A stretch of DNA of 64,000 nt from Phaeoceros laevis (Eukaryota; Anthocerotophyta; Anthocerotopsida; Notothyladales): positions 158,569 to 222,568 of the forward strand of contig JBNGIQ010009000.1 in NCBI GenBank assembly GCA_049999765.1, given 5' to 3'. A program made the translations under genes and the position numbers. Positions 21,261-32,900 of the stretch are shown in pieces; positions within the stretch are counted from its first letter, which is position 1; the number at the start of each line of letters is the position of its first letter. The notes below the pieces were generated by a model. It searched no databases. It had not been told where the DNA came from and worked only from the letters and a program-made list of their open reading frames with translations.

Positions 21261-21838
21261 TTGCTGGCCTCACTATATAAGGACTCAAGCTGAGGACGGA
21301 TGTATTGTCGTTGGATCATTCGCCATGGCAAGTAGCGCCTCAGCACTCGAACAAAACTTTTTAATATTGGATTTAGCCCAATTTGAACGAGATCATTCCT
21401 GCTGAAGAATTGATCCCTTCAGGGGTGCAAGCTGGTGAGTTTTGGCTTGGTGTGGACCCATCAAGCAAGGAATAAATTTTCTTCTCTTCTTTATCTAGCA
21501 TCCAATATGGTAATGATTGGTGGTGTTAACTAACTTGTAATTCCGTGTAATTGGGGTTGCCTATGATGGTATGACCAGATAACCAAGGAATTGCAACATC
21601 TCAAGGAGTTCCAATGGCTGCCCTTATAAGTTTTTTAGTAGCTAAAAATGAAGCCAAAAGGAAGTTGTCCTCAAGCATGAGCATAGTCGAACACAATACT
21701 AGTAGTAGTAGGAGGTCGGATGAAAACCATTGTACTACACAAAATGCTACACAAGGGATTAATGCTAATGATCATGAAGAAGGTACTAGCGTTCTTATTT
21801 TCGATGAAGACTATGATGATATTTTAGACGAAGACGAA

Positions 21839-21942
21839 GGTTACAATGTAGCTATAATTTTAGATGAAGATTATGATATGGAAGATGACTGGTTACAATG
21901 TAGCTATAATTTTAGATGAAGATTATGATATGGAAGATGACT
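21839..21942. repeat. Exact 52-bp tandem duplication
   Basis: The segment beginning GGTTACAATGTAGCTATAAT is present twice, 21839-21890 and 21891-21942, with no mismatch. It changes frame in an acidic 101-codon ORF. Confidence 0.92.
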
Positions 21943-22961
21943 GAAAAATGACAGCCTTGTCATTTTCACTCTAGCTTGTCATAGAATTTTCATGACCAAA
22001 GAAGATGCTTCCATTTTTTACTTTAGTTAGCAATAAAATTTTCAGATAGTGCAGCTAAAACTTCTTCCTCAATGGAGATTATAATTTCATACCTCAAATA
22101 ATACCTTAAGCTTGGAGATTAAAAATTTAATCGTGATCCTTAGCCCCTCTGAGTTCAAGCATGTATTGTATATTTTCAAGAGGTTGATGTCTATCAAGAC
22201 CCTCCGTCCCTTAATTGGTCACGTCCTTGGAGATGGATCCCGTTTAATATGCCCATCGTAGAACTCCAACTATCTTTGTACTCCAATTGCATCTCTCCTT
22301 GCAGAGGCTAGAGTGTTCAAGTTGGAGAATTGAGGAAAAAAAGGGGTGTGTGCCGGTGACACGTGGTATTAAAGCTACTAGATTCTCAGGAGAGAGTCAG
22401 TGACAAGTAGTAGCAGGCTTGCAGGCTTGCAAGGACTCACAATTTCTTCTCTGGGCACACCTCCTAGCAGCAATTCTAACAACACAAAGGTTCTGGGCTG
22501 GGATTCCTTATCTCAGCCTTCTTAAAACCAATAGCCTGGCCATTCTACACCAACCAATCTTAAACCCTTAAACACATGCAACCTATGAAATCTCACATAA
22601 GGCTACCTATCCTCCCAACTGCCATTGAGAATCTCAAGGGTGGCACGAGTGATGTCCTTGAATTACAGCTTAATTAGCGTTAATACAAAGTTTCTCTCAC
22701 CAGGCCCTAGTTGGTCCCGTTATAATATAGTTTGTGGCGCTTTTCTTATGGGTTGGGAACTTGGGGGCCTCAACGTATTTACTTCCTTATGGAGAAGTTA
22801 TGCACTTGAATAGAGTTGGATAGAGCTCTACGCACTGTATCCGTATAAATTTTTAATAATTCTAAAAACATCCTACATGTAGGTGTGGTCACAAATGTGT
22901 TCATGACTCACGAAAAAAACTGGACATATATGGCATGTTAGGGCATTCAGTGTTAGTAGTG

Positions 22962-23233
22962 TCATGAGATATTGCCTACTCATACGAATGTCAAAGCCAG
23001 TAGCTATAGGGAGAGGTGTCAAGCATTAAGGTCATTGAAGTTCCTCCCACGCGAGGGCAAGAGCCACTAGCAAGGCCTACAGGCCACTTATGGGGTCAAC
23101 GACCCCACAAAGCCTACCCACGAAAGTATGGGTGCCTTGGTTAAGTAGACATGGTCTCACGTGTAGGAGTATAAGCACGATCTCATGACACTGTTAAAAA
23201 GACATGGGTTAATAAGTAGGCAATGTCTCATGA
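22962..23233. repeat. Inverted-repeat pair, possible small DNA transposon
   Basis: TCATGAGATATTGCCTACT (22962-22980) is matched on the opposite strand at 23215-23233 with one mismatch. About 230 bp lie between the arms, with no ORF of note. Target-site duplications were not found. Confidence 0.4.
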
Positions 23234-23297
23234 GTATGGTACTATGGCACTGTCTTATGACAGTGTTAAGTTGGGAAACAGTTGAAGAGATGCTTCA

Positions 23298-23656
23298 GCT
23301 GTTTGAACTCGATGTATACAACCTGCGGTGTATCAACCTGTGTGACAGTGGTGAGGGGCCGAAGATTAAACACATGCTTCATGAATGCGGACTGGCTCAT
23401 TCAGGTGCTGGCTACAGGATTGCTGTATGCTGCGTCACATCGTTATGACGTGCTTCTGGTCGAGCTGCATGCATTGCGCATTCCACTACAACGCCACCAA
23501 GCAGAGCCAGCAATCCAAGCATTAATGGCTTCAGAGGAGCTGCAGGAGTGTTTTCGCAACAATTTTTCTTACAGGTGTGTGGAATCTACCGAGCGAGTCT
23601 GTCCAAATTCGAGTAAGTGAGATGCGACTCGAGGGTCGTGGCGGATTGCGCCTTCC
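23298..23656 (+). repeat. Upstream block duplicated before copies 3 and 4
   Basis: From GCTGTTTGAACTCGATGT at 23298 onwards this matches 29501 onwards, continuing into the coding sequence. The block stays open in one frame in both copies (NADWL.QVLATGL.YAASH, HQAEPAIQA, LQECFRNNFSY or EEQQECFGNNFSY) with a 15-bp length difference. The end, TTTTTCTTACAG, looks like a splice acceptor. Confidence 0.65.
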
Positions 23657-23716
23657 ATGGCTGCAGGACAGGATTTCTGCAGACCGGAAAGACAGGGGGA
23701 ATCAGCCAGCTCTTGA
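23657..23716 (+). other. Upstream ORF overlapping the start of PPR gene 3
   Basis: ATG at 23657 in CCATGGC context; 19 residues starting MAAGQDFCRP; stop TGA at 23714-23716. The A of this stop is the A of the main ATG, so the two frames overlap by one base. The upstream start resembles the main N-terminus (MAAGLDFKL). Confidence 0.45.
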
Positions 23717-26700
23717 TGATGGCCGCCGGACTTGATTTCAAGCTGACGGGCGCGGCCCTCAGCACTGGTTTGCCATCAGCGCCCGCCCCGACGCAGCGCA
23801 TCAAAGGACTAATACCTGAGATGGGTGGGTTTGAAGCCCTGAGCCGCCCAGCAGGTAAGGTGTGGTCTGCACAAATTTGTGCGTCCGTTGAACACGACGC
23901 AATATCTCCAAAGGTGCTGCAGGAGGCTTTGTGGAAACAGTTCTTTGAAGATCGCACGCAGTGGTGGGACTACAGGTGGAGCAAGCCAACTCCACGGCAT
24001 CCTGATTTTAAACACAAGGAGGGTAACGTGGCGCTGTGGCTAAACAATAGGCACAAGCCGGCTTGGGTGGACTTGCAGATAGCGACATTGGACGCTGGGG
24101 TGGAGACAACTGACGAGTCTGGATCCACCTCATTTCAAGGGCATGGAGCTTTTGCAGCACATGAGGGCCATGTTGAGATCGAAATGTGCCGGAAACTATG
24201 TGAGGATGGACAGCTCTCTGATGCTGTGCTTGCATTGGAGCTTCTGGTGCAACGAGGATGCCATGTACCCCACAATCTCTTCTATCGTGGCCTCAAGAGG
24301 TGCATCAAGGACAAGGACCTGGTTATGGGCAGACGCATCCATGGTCTCACTGTGAAGAGCGGGCATGAAGGAGACGCATTCTTGGCCACCCACCTCATCG
24401 GTCTGTACGCTTCGCATGGAAGGCTGGAGGAAGCGATGCGAGTCTTTACGAAAATCCCTACGCCGGACGCCTATAACTGGGCTTCAATCATATTGGCATA
24501 TGCTAGACACAGAGAGGCTGCCGTGGCTACAGAGGCTATACGACTGTATCGACAAATGTGCGAGACAACCGCCGTTAAACCCGACGACCGTATCTATTCT
24601 GCAGTTCTGAAAGCCTGTGCCACTGCGGGAGATGTAGTTGCGGGAAAGGAGGTCCATTCTCATACTCTTGCCAGTCCAGGAAAGCGAGATAGATTTGTTC
24701 AAGTTGGGCTGGTTAACATGTATGCAAAGTGCCGCAGCTTACAGGATGCTCGCAGACTGTTCGACAAGCTTGCAGATAGGGATGTTGCGACATGGACCGC
24801 GATGATTGCAGGCTATGCCCAGCAGGGGATGGGTCAGGAAGCCTTGAATCTTTATAGGAGTATGCAACAAGAAGGCCTCACTCGTCCGAATTCTGTGACA
24901 TATGCATCTCTACTGCAGGCATGTGCCAGTGTAGGTGCTGGTGCTCTTGATGAGGGGAAGGGTCTGCACGCAGAGATCAGAGAACGAGGACTAGAAGAGG
25001 ATGTTGTTTTAGGTGGCAGCTTGGTGAACATGTATGCAAAGTGTGGTAGCTTAGAGCATGCACGCAAACTGTTTGACAAGCTTTCAGACAGGGATGTAGT
25101 AACTTGGACTGGGATGATTGCTGCCTATGCTCAGCAGGGGATGGGTCAGGACGCCCTTAATCTATACAGGAGTATGCAACAGGAAGGACTCACTCTTCCA
25201 AATTCTGTTACTTTTTTATGTCTGCTGCAAGCATGTGCCACTGTAGGTGTAGGAGCTCTTGATGATGGAAGACAGCTGCATGCAAAAATAAAAGAACGAA
25301 GACTGCAACAGGATGTGGTTCTTGGTGGCAGCTTGGTTAACATGTATGCGAAGTGTGGTGCCCTAGAGGAAGCTCGTAAAGTGTTTGACGAACTCCCAGG
25401 GAAGAATGTTGTAGCATGGAATGTGATGCTTGCAGGGTATGCCCAGCAAGGGATGGGTCAGGATGCCCTCAGTCTTTATAGGAGAATGCAACATGAAGGC
25501 ATCACGTCTCCAGATTGTGTTACATATGTATGCCTGCTGCAGGCATGTTCGAGTATAGGTCTTGGAGCTCTTGATGAGGGAAAGCAGTTACACGCACAGA
25601 TCATTGAACGAGGACTGCAGGAGGACGAGGTTCTAGCAGTCAGCCTCGTTAACATGTTTGCAAAGTGTGGTAGCTTACAGGATGCTCGCAGACTGTTCGA
25701 CAAACTTTCAGAGAAGAGTGTTGTAGCATGGAATGCTATGATTGCAGGGTATGCCCAGCAGGGAATGGGTCTGGAAGCCCTTAGTCTGTACAGAAGTATG
25801 CAACTGGAGGGACTCGCTCCTCCTGATTGTGTCACATATGCATGCCTTCTCCAGGCATGCGCCAGTGTAGGTGTACGAGCTCTTGATGAGGGAAAGCAGC
25901 TCCATGCACAGATCAGAGAACAACGACTGCAAGAGGATGCGGTTCTGGGCAGCAGCTTGGTCAACATGTATGCCAAGTGTGGTAGCTTGGAGGATGCTCG
26001 CAGTGTGTTTGATAAACTTCCAGAGAGGAATGTCGCTGCATGGACGGCATTGCTTGCAGGTTGTGTCCAGCAAGGGATGGATCAGGAAGCCCGTAGTCTT
26101 TACCGCAGTATGCAACAAGAATGCCTCACCCTACCTGATTCTTTAACCTATGTCTGGCTGCTGAAGGCATGTGCCAGTGCCGGTGCAGGAGCCCTTGGTG
26201 AGGGAAAGGAGCTGCATGCAACGATAAAAAAACGAGGGCTGCAAAATGATATCGTTCTGGGGGGCAGCTTGGTTAACATGTATGCAAAGTGTGGTAGCTT
26301 GAAAGAAGCCCGAAGGGTATTTGATGAACTTCCAGAGAGGAATGTCGTAGCATGGACGACAATTCTTGCAGGTTATGCGCAGGAAGGGCTCGGTCAGGAA
26401 GCCCTTAGTCTTTACGGTAGTATGAAGCAGGAAGGCATTGCTCTTCCTGATGCTGTTACATATGTCTGCCTGCTGCAGGCATGCGCCAATGTCGGTGTAG
26501 GTGCTCTTGATGAGGGAAAGCAGCTGCACACACAGATTGCAGAACAAGGACTGCAAGAAGATGGAGTACTAGGGGGCAGCTTGGTTAATATGTATGCAAA
26601 GTGTGGTAGCTTGGAGGAAGCCCGCAAGGTGTTTGACAAACTTCCAGAGAGGAATGTTGTAGCATGGACTGCGATGCTTGCAGGTTATGCCCAGCAGGGT

Positions 26701-28200
26701 ATGGGTGACGAAGCCCTTAATCTTTACAGCAGAATGCAACAGGAAGGGCTCACAGCCCCTGATGGTGTTACATATGTATGTCTGCTGCAAGCATGTGCCA
26801 GCGAAGGTGTAGGAGCTCTGGACAAGGGAAGGCAGCTGCATGCACAGATCGATGAGCAACGACTGCAAGACGATGTCGTTCTAGGTGGAAGCTTGGTTAA
26901 CATGTACGCGAAGTGTGGGAGCTTGGTGGATGCTCGGAGCGTATTTGACAAACTTCCAGAGAAAAATGTTGTAGCATGTAATGCTATGCTTGCAGGGTAT
27001 GCACAGCAGGGCATGGTTCAGGAGGCCCTTTGTCTATACAGCAGTATGCAGCACAAAGACGTCACTTCTCCCAATTCTATTACGTATATATGCCTGCTGC
27101 AGGCATGTGCAGCTGTAGCAGCTCTGCCACTCGGGGAGCAGCTGCATGCTGAGATTGAGAAACGAGGAATGCATGCTGATAGTGTTGTGGGAGCAGCACT
27201 AGTGAATATGTACGCGAAGTGTGGGACCATGCATGATTCACAGCGGGTGTTTGATTCACTGCCTCAAAGGAGCGTTGAGGCTTGGGGTGCACTTGTCAAT
27301 GGGTATGCTCGCCAAGGAGATTCGGATGTTGTGTTTAGCTTGCTTGACAGGATGAGACTGGAAGGTATACAACCTCATGGTATCATCTTTCTTAGTGTGC
27401 TGACATGTTGCAGTCATGTGGGTCTAGTTGACAAAGGCAGAGAGTACTTTGAGTTGATGAAGACACACTTTGGCATTTCTGCGACCTTGGAGCACTTCAT
27501 TTGCATGGTGGATCTTCTGGGGCGTGCAGGTCATCTGGACGAGGCACTACAGATGGCCAAGACCATGCCCTTCCCACCCAACGCTGTAATGTGGCGAACT
27601 CTTTTAGGTGCTTGTTGGAAGTGGAAGAACGTTGAGATTGGGCGACAGGCTTTTGAAGGTGCAATTAGCGTGGATGAAAAAGATGCTGCGTCTTATGTGC
27701 TGATGTCCAACATATATGCAAGCGCTCAGATGTGGGAGGCGGCAAGGGAGTTGCAGGCAAAGAGAAAGAAATTGGGGGCATGGAAGAAGCCAGGCCAGAG
27801 CTGGTGGACCGACATGTGTGGACTGGTGCATACGTTTGTTGTCGGGGACAAGGAGCATCCCGAGACTGAAGGTATCTATGCAAGGCTGGAACAGCTAGTC
27901 CCCAAAATGAAGAAGGCAGGATATGTGCCCCACCTGCAGTCGTCGTTGCTGGACTTGTCTGATGATGAAAAAGAAGCTGAATTATGTGGGCACAGCGAGA
28001 AGTTGGCTATCGCATATGCCCTAAATAATACAGCAGATGGGACAACCATACGAATTGTGAAAAATCTTCGGGTATGTGAAGATTGCCACACAGCAACAGG
28101 TTACATATCAAAAGTAGAAAAGCGAACTATTATCTGCCGGGATGCAAATCGCTTTCATGTCTTCAAGGGGGGAAAATGTTCGTGTGGGGACTACTGGTAG
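23716..28200 (+). CDS. PPR-DYW protein 3 with PDF-like N-terminus, 1494 aa
   Basis: Intronless. Two adjacent ATGs (23716, 23719); the second equals the MAAGLDFKLTG start of the family. A PDF-like motif lies at about 66-125 (LWKQFFEDRTQWWDYRWSK, HPDFKHKEGNVALWLNN, PAWVDLQIATLD). The PPR tract has a YASHGRL unit and nine MYAKCG-type S motifs (one reads NMFAKCG, one MYAKCRSL), followed by E1-E2 and the DYW domain from about 1356 (KKPGQSWWTD, GHSEKLA, CEDCHTATG, KCSCGDYW). The deaminase residues are complete. Upstream DNA is duplicated with copy 4, giving a period of about 6.2 kb. Expected role: organellar RNA editing. Confidence 0.9.
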   Translation: MMAAGLDFKLTGAALSTGLPSAPAPTQRIKGLIPEMGGFEALSRPAGKVWSAQICASVEHDAISPKVLQEALWKQFFEDRTQWWDYRWSKPTPRHPDFKHKEGNVALWLNNRHKPAWVDLQIATLDAGVETTDESGSTSFQGHGAFAAHEGHVEIEMCRKLCEDGQLSDAVLALELLVQRGCHVPHNLFYRGLKRCIKDKDLVMGRRIHGLTVKSGHEGDAFLATHLIGLYASHGRLEEAMRVFTKIPTPDAYNWASIILAYARHREAAVATEAIRLYRQMCETTAVKPDDRIYSAVLKACATAGDVVAGKEVHSHTLASPGKRDRFVQVGLVNMYAKCRSLQDARRLFDKLADRDVATWTAMIAGYAQQGMGQEALNLYRSMQQEGLTRPNSVTYASLLQACASVGAGALDEGKGLHAEIRERGLEEDVVLGGSLVNMYAKCGSLEHARKLFDKLSDRDVVTWTGMIAAYAQQGMGQDALNLYRSMQQEGLTLPNSVTFLCLLQACATVGVGALDDGRQLHAKIKERRLQQDVVLGGSLVNMYAKCGALEEARKVFDELPGKNVVAWNVMLAGYAQQGMGQDALSLYRRMQHEGITSPDCVTYVCLLQACSSIGLGALDEGKQLHAQIIERGLQEDEVLAVSLVNMFAKCGSLQDARRLFDKLSEKSVVAWNAMIAGYAQQGMGLEALSLYRSMQLEGLAPPDCVTYACLLQACASVGVRALDEGKQLHAQIREQRLQEDAVLGSSLVNMYAKCGSLEDARSVFDKLPERNVAAWTALLAGCVQQGMDQEARSLYRSMQQECLTLPDSLTYVWLLKACASAGAGALGEGKELHATIKKRGLQNDIVLGGSLVNMYAKCGSLKEARRVFDELPERNVVAWTTILAGYAQEGLGQEALSLYGSMKQEGIALPDAVTYVCLLQACANVGVGALDEGKQLHTQIAEQGLQEDGVLGGSLVNMYAKCGSLEEARKVFDKLPERNVVAWTAMLAGYAQQGMGDEALNLYSRMQQEGLTAPDGVTYVCLLQACASEGVGALDKGRQLHAQIDEQRLQDDVVLGGSLVNMYAKCGSLVDARSVFDKLPEKNVVACNAMLAGYAQQGMVQEALCLYSSMQHKDVTSPNSITYICLLQACAAVAALPLGEQLHAEIEKRGMHADSVVGAALVNMYAKCGTMHDSQRVFDSLPQRSVEAWGALVNGYARQGDSDVVFSLLDRMRLEGIQPHGIIFLSVLTCCSHVGLVDKGREYFELMKTHFGISATLEHFICMVDLLGRAGHLDEALQMAKTMPFPPNAVMWRTLLGACWKWKNVEIGRQAFEGAISVDEKDAASYVLMSNIYASAQMWEAARELQAKRKKLGAWKKPGQSWWTDMCGLVHTFVVGDKEHPETEGIYARLEQLVPKMKKAGYVPHLQSSLLDLSDDEKEAELCGHSEKLAIAYALNNTADGTTIRIVKNLRVCEDCHTATGYISKVEKRTIICRDANRFHVFKGGKCSCGDYW

Positions 28201-28735
28201 GTAATGGTTTGAAGATGAGCTGAGTTGATATTCTCAGTGCAAGCTGGGTTGGGACCAGATCATGGACAACAATTTGCGATCCATTGATGGTCTGGATAGT
28301 GCTTATCAACATGCTTTATGATTACCGGCAGTATGTCCTTATCTGGTTGGGCCCCGTGTCAGGTACTTTCTGCATTTGAAGTAGTTGTAATTGCTTGTCT
28401 TTCTTTGAGCAGTTGCCCAGGTAGTAAAAGGAAACGTGCACTTCTTTTGCTTAGAGCAACAAGTCTAAGCAGCCAAGCACTAAGGTGACAACAAAAGGGG
28501 AGTCACATGCTGCTCACTTGGCATCAGGGCAATTTTTTTGGCTTGGTTGCATGCAATCAGGTATGGGTTTCTCATGCTGGCAGGTGTCTTGACGCACTCG
28601 ACAGGTTCATTGTTTGTGGTTGTTAAGAATACCATTTTGAAAGCTGGCTGCAGTTCATTGTGTTCTGTTCCTGTGGGGTGCTATGAGTAGAAACATCTCA
28701 TGTCAACCCCCTGAGTGTTTCTCCAGTTCCAACGG
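28201..28735 (+). repeat. Conserved 3' flank of array copy 3
   Basis: Homologous to the other 3' flanks: GCGATCCATTGATGGTCTGG, TCTTTGAGCAGTTGCC, GGTATGGGTTTCTCATGCTGGCAGG, GAAACATCTCATGTCAA. Noncoding. Confidence 0.65.
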
Positions 28736-29500
28736 AAGTGCAAGCTCAGCTGGAATTCGAGACCTCCAATTCCGACTATTTTTACATCTTCCCTGGATTG
28801 TAACGACGTTCAACTCTTCAACTGTTTCATCTCCACCGTAATGAAGTGCAATGCTCAGTTGAATTTGAGACCTCCAGTAGTGCGTACGTGATCTCTGCAT
28901 TCTCTATAGCAAAGCGAATAGGATTATCGACACTAACCTTTACAACTCTTCTTATCCAGGGACGACTTGAAATTGCAGAGCACTTGAGCCTACCAGAACC
29001 ATGCAGGCGTCTCCAAATGCGAACGCAAACCTCCAAGGAAAAATGGAAGACAAAAATCACTTACTCTGAGTTACCAACCTATTGTCTCTCCTTTCCACCA
29101 ACTTGCTAGTATGTCTTATGTAAAAGTCCCTCTCCAGAGAAACCAGCAAAGTGGCACATGAACTGATTAGGTTATTGCTTAGAGGCACATTTCAGTTCTC
29201 AGCACGTATACCTTAACATAAAACACGTGCGCTAATGACATATTCACACCAAAATAGCAATGCTCCTTTTTGACGTACCAGTGTCGCATGAAGGTCAATC
29301 ACAGACCTGCCGCACGGTTTCCGGCATGCCCAAGTGTTGGATGTTCTGGAGAGTGCAAGCGAGGACCCCTCCTAATCCCAAACAAGTTCTCTGGGGGGCG
29401 AGTCCCGGGCGACCCTTCAGTTGGTTGGATGAAGAGCACGAAAACCAGATACAATGACGCTGAAATGAAAGATTGGAAAACAGAAGAGATGGGCAACTTT
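28736..29500. other. Spacer between PPR genes 3 and 4
   Basis: No gene. At about 28740-28990 the sequence (AAGCTCAGCTGGAATTCGAG..., ATTATCGACACTAAC, CATCCAGGGAC-like) repeats elements of the spacer after copy 1 (17155-17345). A partial internal duplication AGTTGAATTTGAGACCTCCA / GCTGGAATTCGAGACCTCCA is present. 29000-29500 shows nothing recognisable. Confidence 0.45.
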
Positions 29501-29932
29501 GCTGTTTGAACTCGATGTGTGCAACCTGCGATGTGTCCAGCCTGCCTGACAGTGGTGGAGGGCAGAAGATCAACCACATGCTTCAAGAATGCGGACTGGC
29601 TCAGTCAGGTGTTGGCTACAGGATTACACTATGCTGCGTCACATATTTATGACGAGCTTGTGGTCGAGCTGCGTGCACTGTGCATACCACTACAAGACCA
29701 CCAAGCAGAGCCAGCAATCCAAGCATTCTCTACAGACGAAGGACTCGCTCCAGAGGAGCAGCAGGAGTGTTTCGGCAACAATTTTTCTTACAGGTGTAGA
29801 ATGTACCGAGTGAGTCCGTCCAAATTCGAGTAAGGTAGATGCAATGAGAAGCTCGAGGCGGATTGTGCCTTTCGTGGCTGCAGGACAGGATTTCTGTAGA
29901 CCGGAAAGACGGGGGGATCCTGCCAGCCCTTG
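29501..29932 (+). repeat. Upstream block duplicated before copies 3 and 4
   Basis: Second copy of the block at 23298-23715. In this copy the upstream ATG has become GTG (CCTTTCGTGGCTGCAGG), so the upstream ORF start is lost. Confidence 0.65.
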
Positions 29933-32900
29933 ATGATGACCGCCGGACTGGATTTCAAGCTGACGGGCGTGGCCCTCAGCAGTGTTGATTTGCCATCCGC
30001 CCCCCCTCCGACGCAGCGCGTGGAAGGAGTAGTACCCGAGATGAGTGGGTTTGAAGCCCTGAGCAGCCCAGCAGGAAAGGTCTGGCCTGCACAAACTTCT
30101 GCATCCATTAAACACAACGCGATACCTCCAAAAGTGCTGCAGGAGGCCTTGTGGAAACAGTTTTTTGCAGATCGGACGCAGTGGTGGGACTACAGATGGA
30201 GCAAGCCCACTCCTCGGCATCCTGATTTTAAACACAAGGAGTCCAAGGTTGCGCTGTGGCTAAACAGTCGGCACAAGCCTGCTTGGGTGGACTTGCAGAT
30301 AGCCACATTGGACGCTGGAGTGAAGACGACTGACGAGTCTGGATCCACCTCATGTCGAAAGCATGGAGCTTTTGCAGCCAATGACGGCCATATGGAGATC
30401 GAAATGTGCCGGAAACTATGTGAGGATGGACGGATTTCTGACGCTGTGGATGCGTTAGACCAAATGGTGCAGGGAGGACGACACGTACCCAACAATCTCT
30501 TCTATCGCGTCCTCAAGAGGTGCATCAGGAACAAAAACCTTGTTCTGGGCAGACGCATCCATGGTCTGACTGTGAAAAGTGGGTATGAAGGAGACTCATT
30601 CTTGGCCACCCACCTCATCGGTCTGTACGCTTCACATGGGAGGTTGGAGGAAGCAATGCGAGTGTTTACCGAAGTCTCTGAACCGGACGCTTATAACTGG
30701 GCAACCATCATCTTCGCATATGCGAGGCACGGAGAGGCTGCCGAGGCTGCAGACGCTATACGACTGTATCGACAAATGTGCGGATCAAGCACTGTTAAAC
30801 CCGACGACCGAATCTATTTGGCAGTGCTGAAAGCTTGTGCTACTGCGGGAGATTTAGTTGCCGGCAAGGACGTCCATGCTCATATTCTTGCGAGTCCAGG
30901 GAAGCCAGGTAGATTTGTTCAATCTGGGCTGGTTAACATGTATGCGAAGTGCGATAGCTTAGAGGATGCTCGCAGAGTGTTTGACAAACTTGTTGACAGG
31001 GATGTCGTAACATGGAATGCAATGATTGCGGGGTATGCCAAGCACGGGATGGGTCAGGAAGCCCTTAAGCTTTACAGGAGTATGCAGCAAGAAGGCCTTA
31101 CAGCTCCCAATTCTGTTACATATGTATGCTTGCTGCAGGCATGTGCCTGTGCAGGTGAACAAGCTCTTGATGATGGAAAGCGTCTGCATGGACAGATTGA
31201 GGAACGACGACTGCAAGTGGATGTGGTTCTAGGCGGCAGCTTGGTTAACATGTATGCGAAATGTGGTAGCTTGGGGGATGCTCGCAGCGTGTTTGACAAA
31301 TTGCCAGAAAGGAATGTTGTGGCATGGACCGCAATGCTTGCAGGTTATGCCCAGCAGGGGATGGGTCAGCAAGCCCTCAGTCTTTACAGGAGTATGCAAC
31401 AGGAGGGCCTAAGTCTTCCTGATTCTGTCACATATGTGTGCCTTCTGCAAGCATGTGCCAGTGTAGGAGTGGGAGCAATTGACGAAGGAAAGCACCTGCA
31501 CGCACAGATCGAAGAGCGAGGTCTGGAAAAAGATGTGGTTCTAGGCTGCAGCTTGGTAAACATGTATGCAAAATGTGGTAGCTTGGAGGATGCTCGTGGC
31601 GTATTTGACAAACTTCCAGAGAGGAATATCGCAGCATGTAATGCGATGCTTGCAGGGTATGCTCAGCAGGGGATGGGTCACAAAGCCCTTAATCTTTACA
31701 GCAATATGCAACAGGAAGGCGTCACTCCTCCTGATTCTGTTACATATGTTTCCCTGCTGCAAGCATGTGCCAGCATAGGTGCAGGAGCTCTTGATGAGGG
31801 AAAGCAGCTGCATGCCCAAATCAGAGAAGGAGGACTGCAAGAGGATGTAGTTCTTGGCGGCAGCTTGGTTAACATGTATGCAAAGTGTGGTAGCTTGGAG
31901 GAAGCTCGCTGCCTGTTTGACAAACTTTCCGACAGGGATGTTGTAACATGGACTGCGATGATTGCAGGTTATGCCCAGCAGGGTAAGGGTCAGGAAGTCC
32001 GAAGCCTCTACTGGAGTATGCAACAGGAAGGACTTACTCCTCCTGACTGCATAACATATGTATGCCTGCTGCAGGCATGTGCTAGTGTAGGTGTAGAGGC
32101 TCTTGATGAGGGCAAGCAGCTGCATGCGCAGATTAAAGAACGGGGATTGCAAGGGGATGTGGTTGTAGGCGGGAGTTTGATTAACATGTATGCAAAGTGT
32201 GGTAGGTTGGAGGATGCTCGCAACGTATTTAATAATCTTCCAGAGAGGAATATTGTAGCATATAATGCGATGCTTGCAGGGTATGCCCAACAGGGAATGG
32301 GTGAGGAAGCCCTTAGTCTTTACAGAAGTATGCAACAAGTCGGCCCTACTCCTCCCAATTCCGTTACCTATGTATGCCTGTTGCAGGCATGTGCAAGTGT
32401 AGGTGTAGGAGCTCTTGTTGAGGGAAAGCAGTTACATGCACAGGTTAAAGAGCGTGGACTGCAAGAGGATGTGGTCGTAGGTGGTAGCTTAGTTAACATG
32501 TATGCAAAGTGTGGTGGCTTGGAGGATGCTTGCCGACTGTTCGACAAACTTGCAGAGAAGAATATTGTAGTGTGTAATGCGATGCTTGCAGGGTACGCCC
32601 AGCAGGGGATGTGTCAGGAAGCCCTTAGTCTTTATAGCAGTATGCAACAGGAATACCTCACTCCTCCTGATTCTGTTACATATGTATGCCTGCTGCAGGC
32701 ATGTGCAGCTGTAGCAGCTCTGCCACTGGGAGAGCAGCTGCATGCAGAGATCGAGGAACGAGGAGTGCAAGCTGATACAATTGTGGGAGCAGCCCTGGTC
32801 AATATGTATGCAAAGTGTGGCAGCATGTACGATGCACAGCGGGTGTTTGATTCACTGCCTGAAAAAAGCGTTGAGGCTTGGGGTGCCCTTATTAGTGGAT

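Larger units (their letters stand above)
21031..23297. other. Long AT-rich spacer, probably transposon-derived
   Basis: This 2.3 kb stretch is unlike the spacers between other copies and is AT-rich. It contains a 27-bp minisatellite, a 52-bp tandem duplication, a short acidic open frame (21614-21919, rich in Asp/Glu, cut by the 52-bp duplication) and a pair of inverted arms near 22962 and 23215. No transposase is recognised. It may be an insertion between copies 2 and 3. Confidence 0.45.

Noticed and set aside
23617-23715. Longer N-terminus for PPR gene 3 (33 extra codons)
   Set aside because: The extension begins with GTG, not ATG, and is not open in the same way in copies 4 and 6. The shared ATGATG start is preferred.
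31541-32338. 265-codon open frame on the minus strand
   Set aside because: It lies exactly antisense to the PPR tract of copy 4. Similar minus-strand frames recur antisense to every triplet in the array, so they are a by-product of the repeat's base composition.
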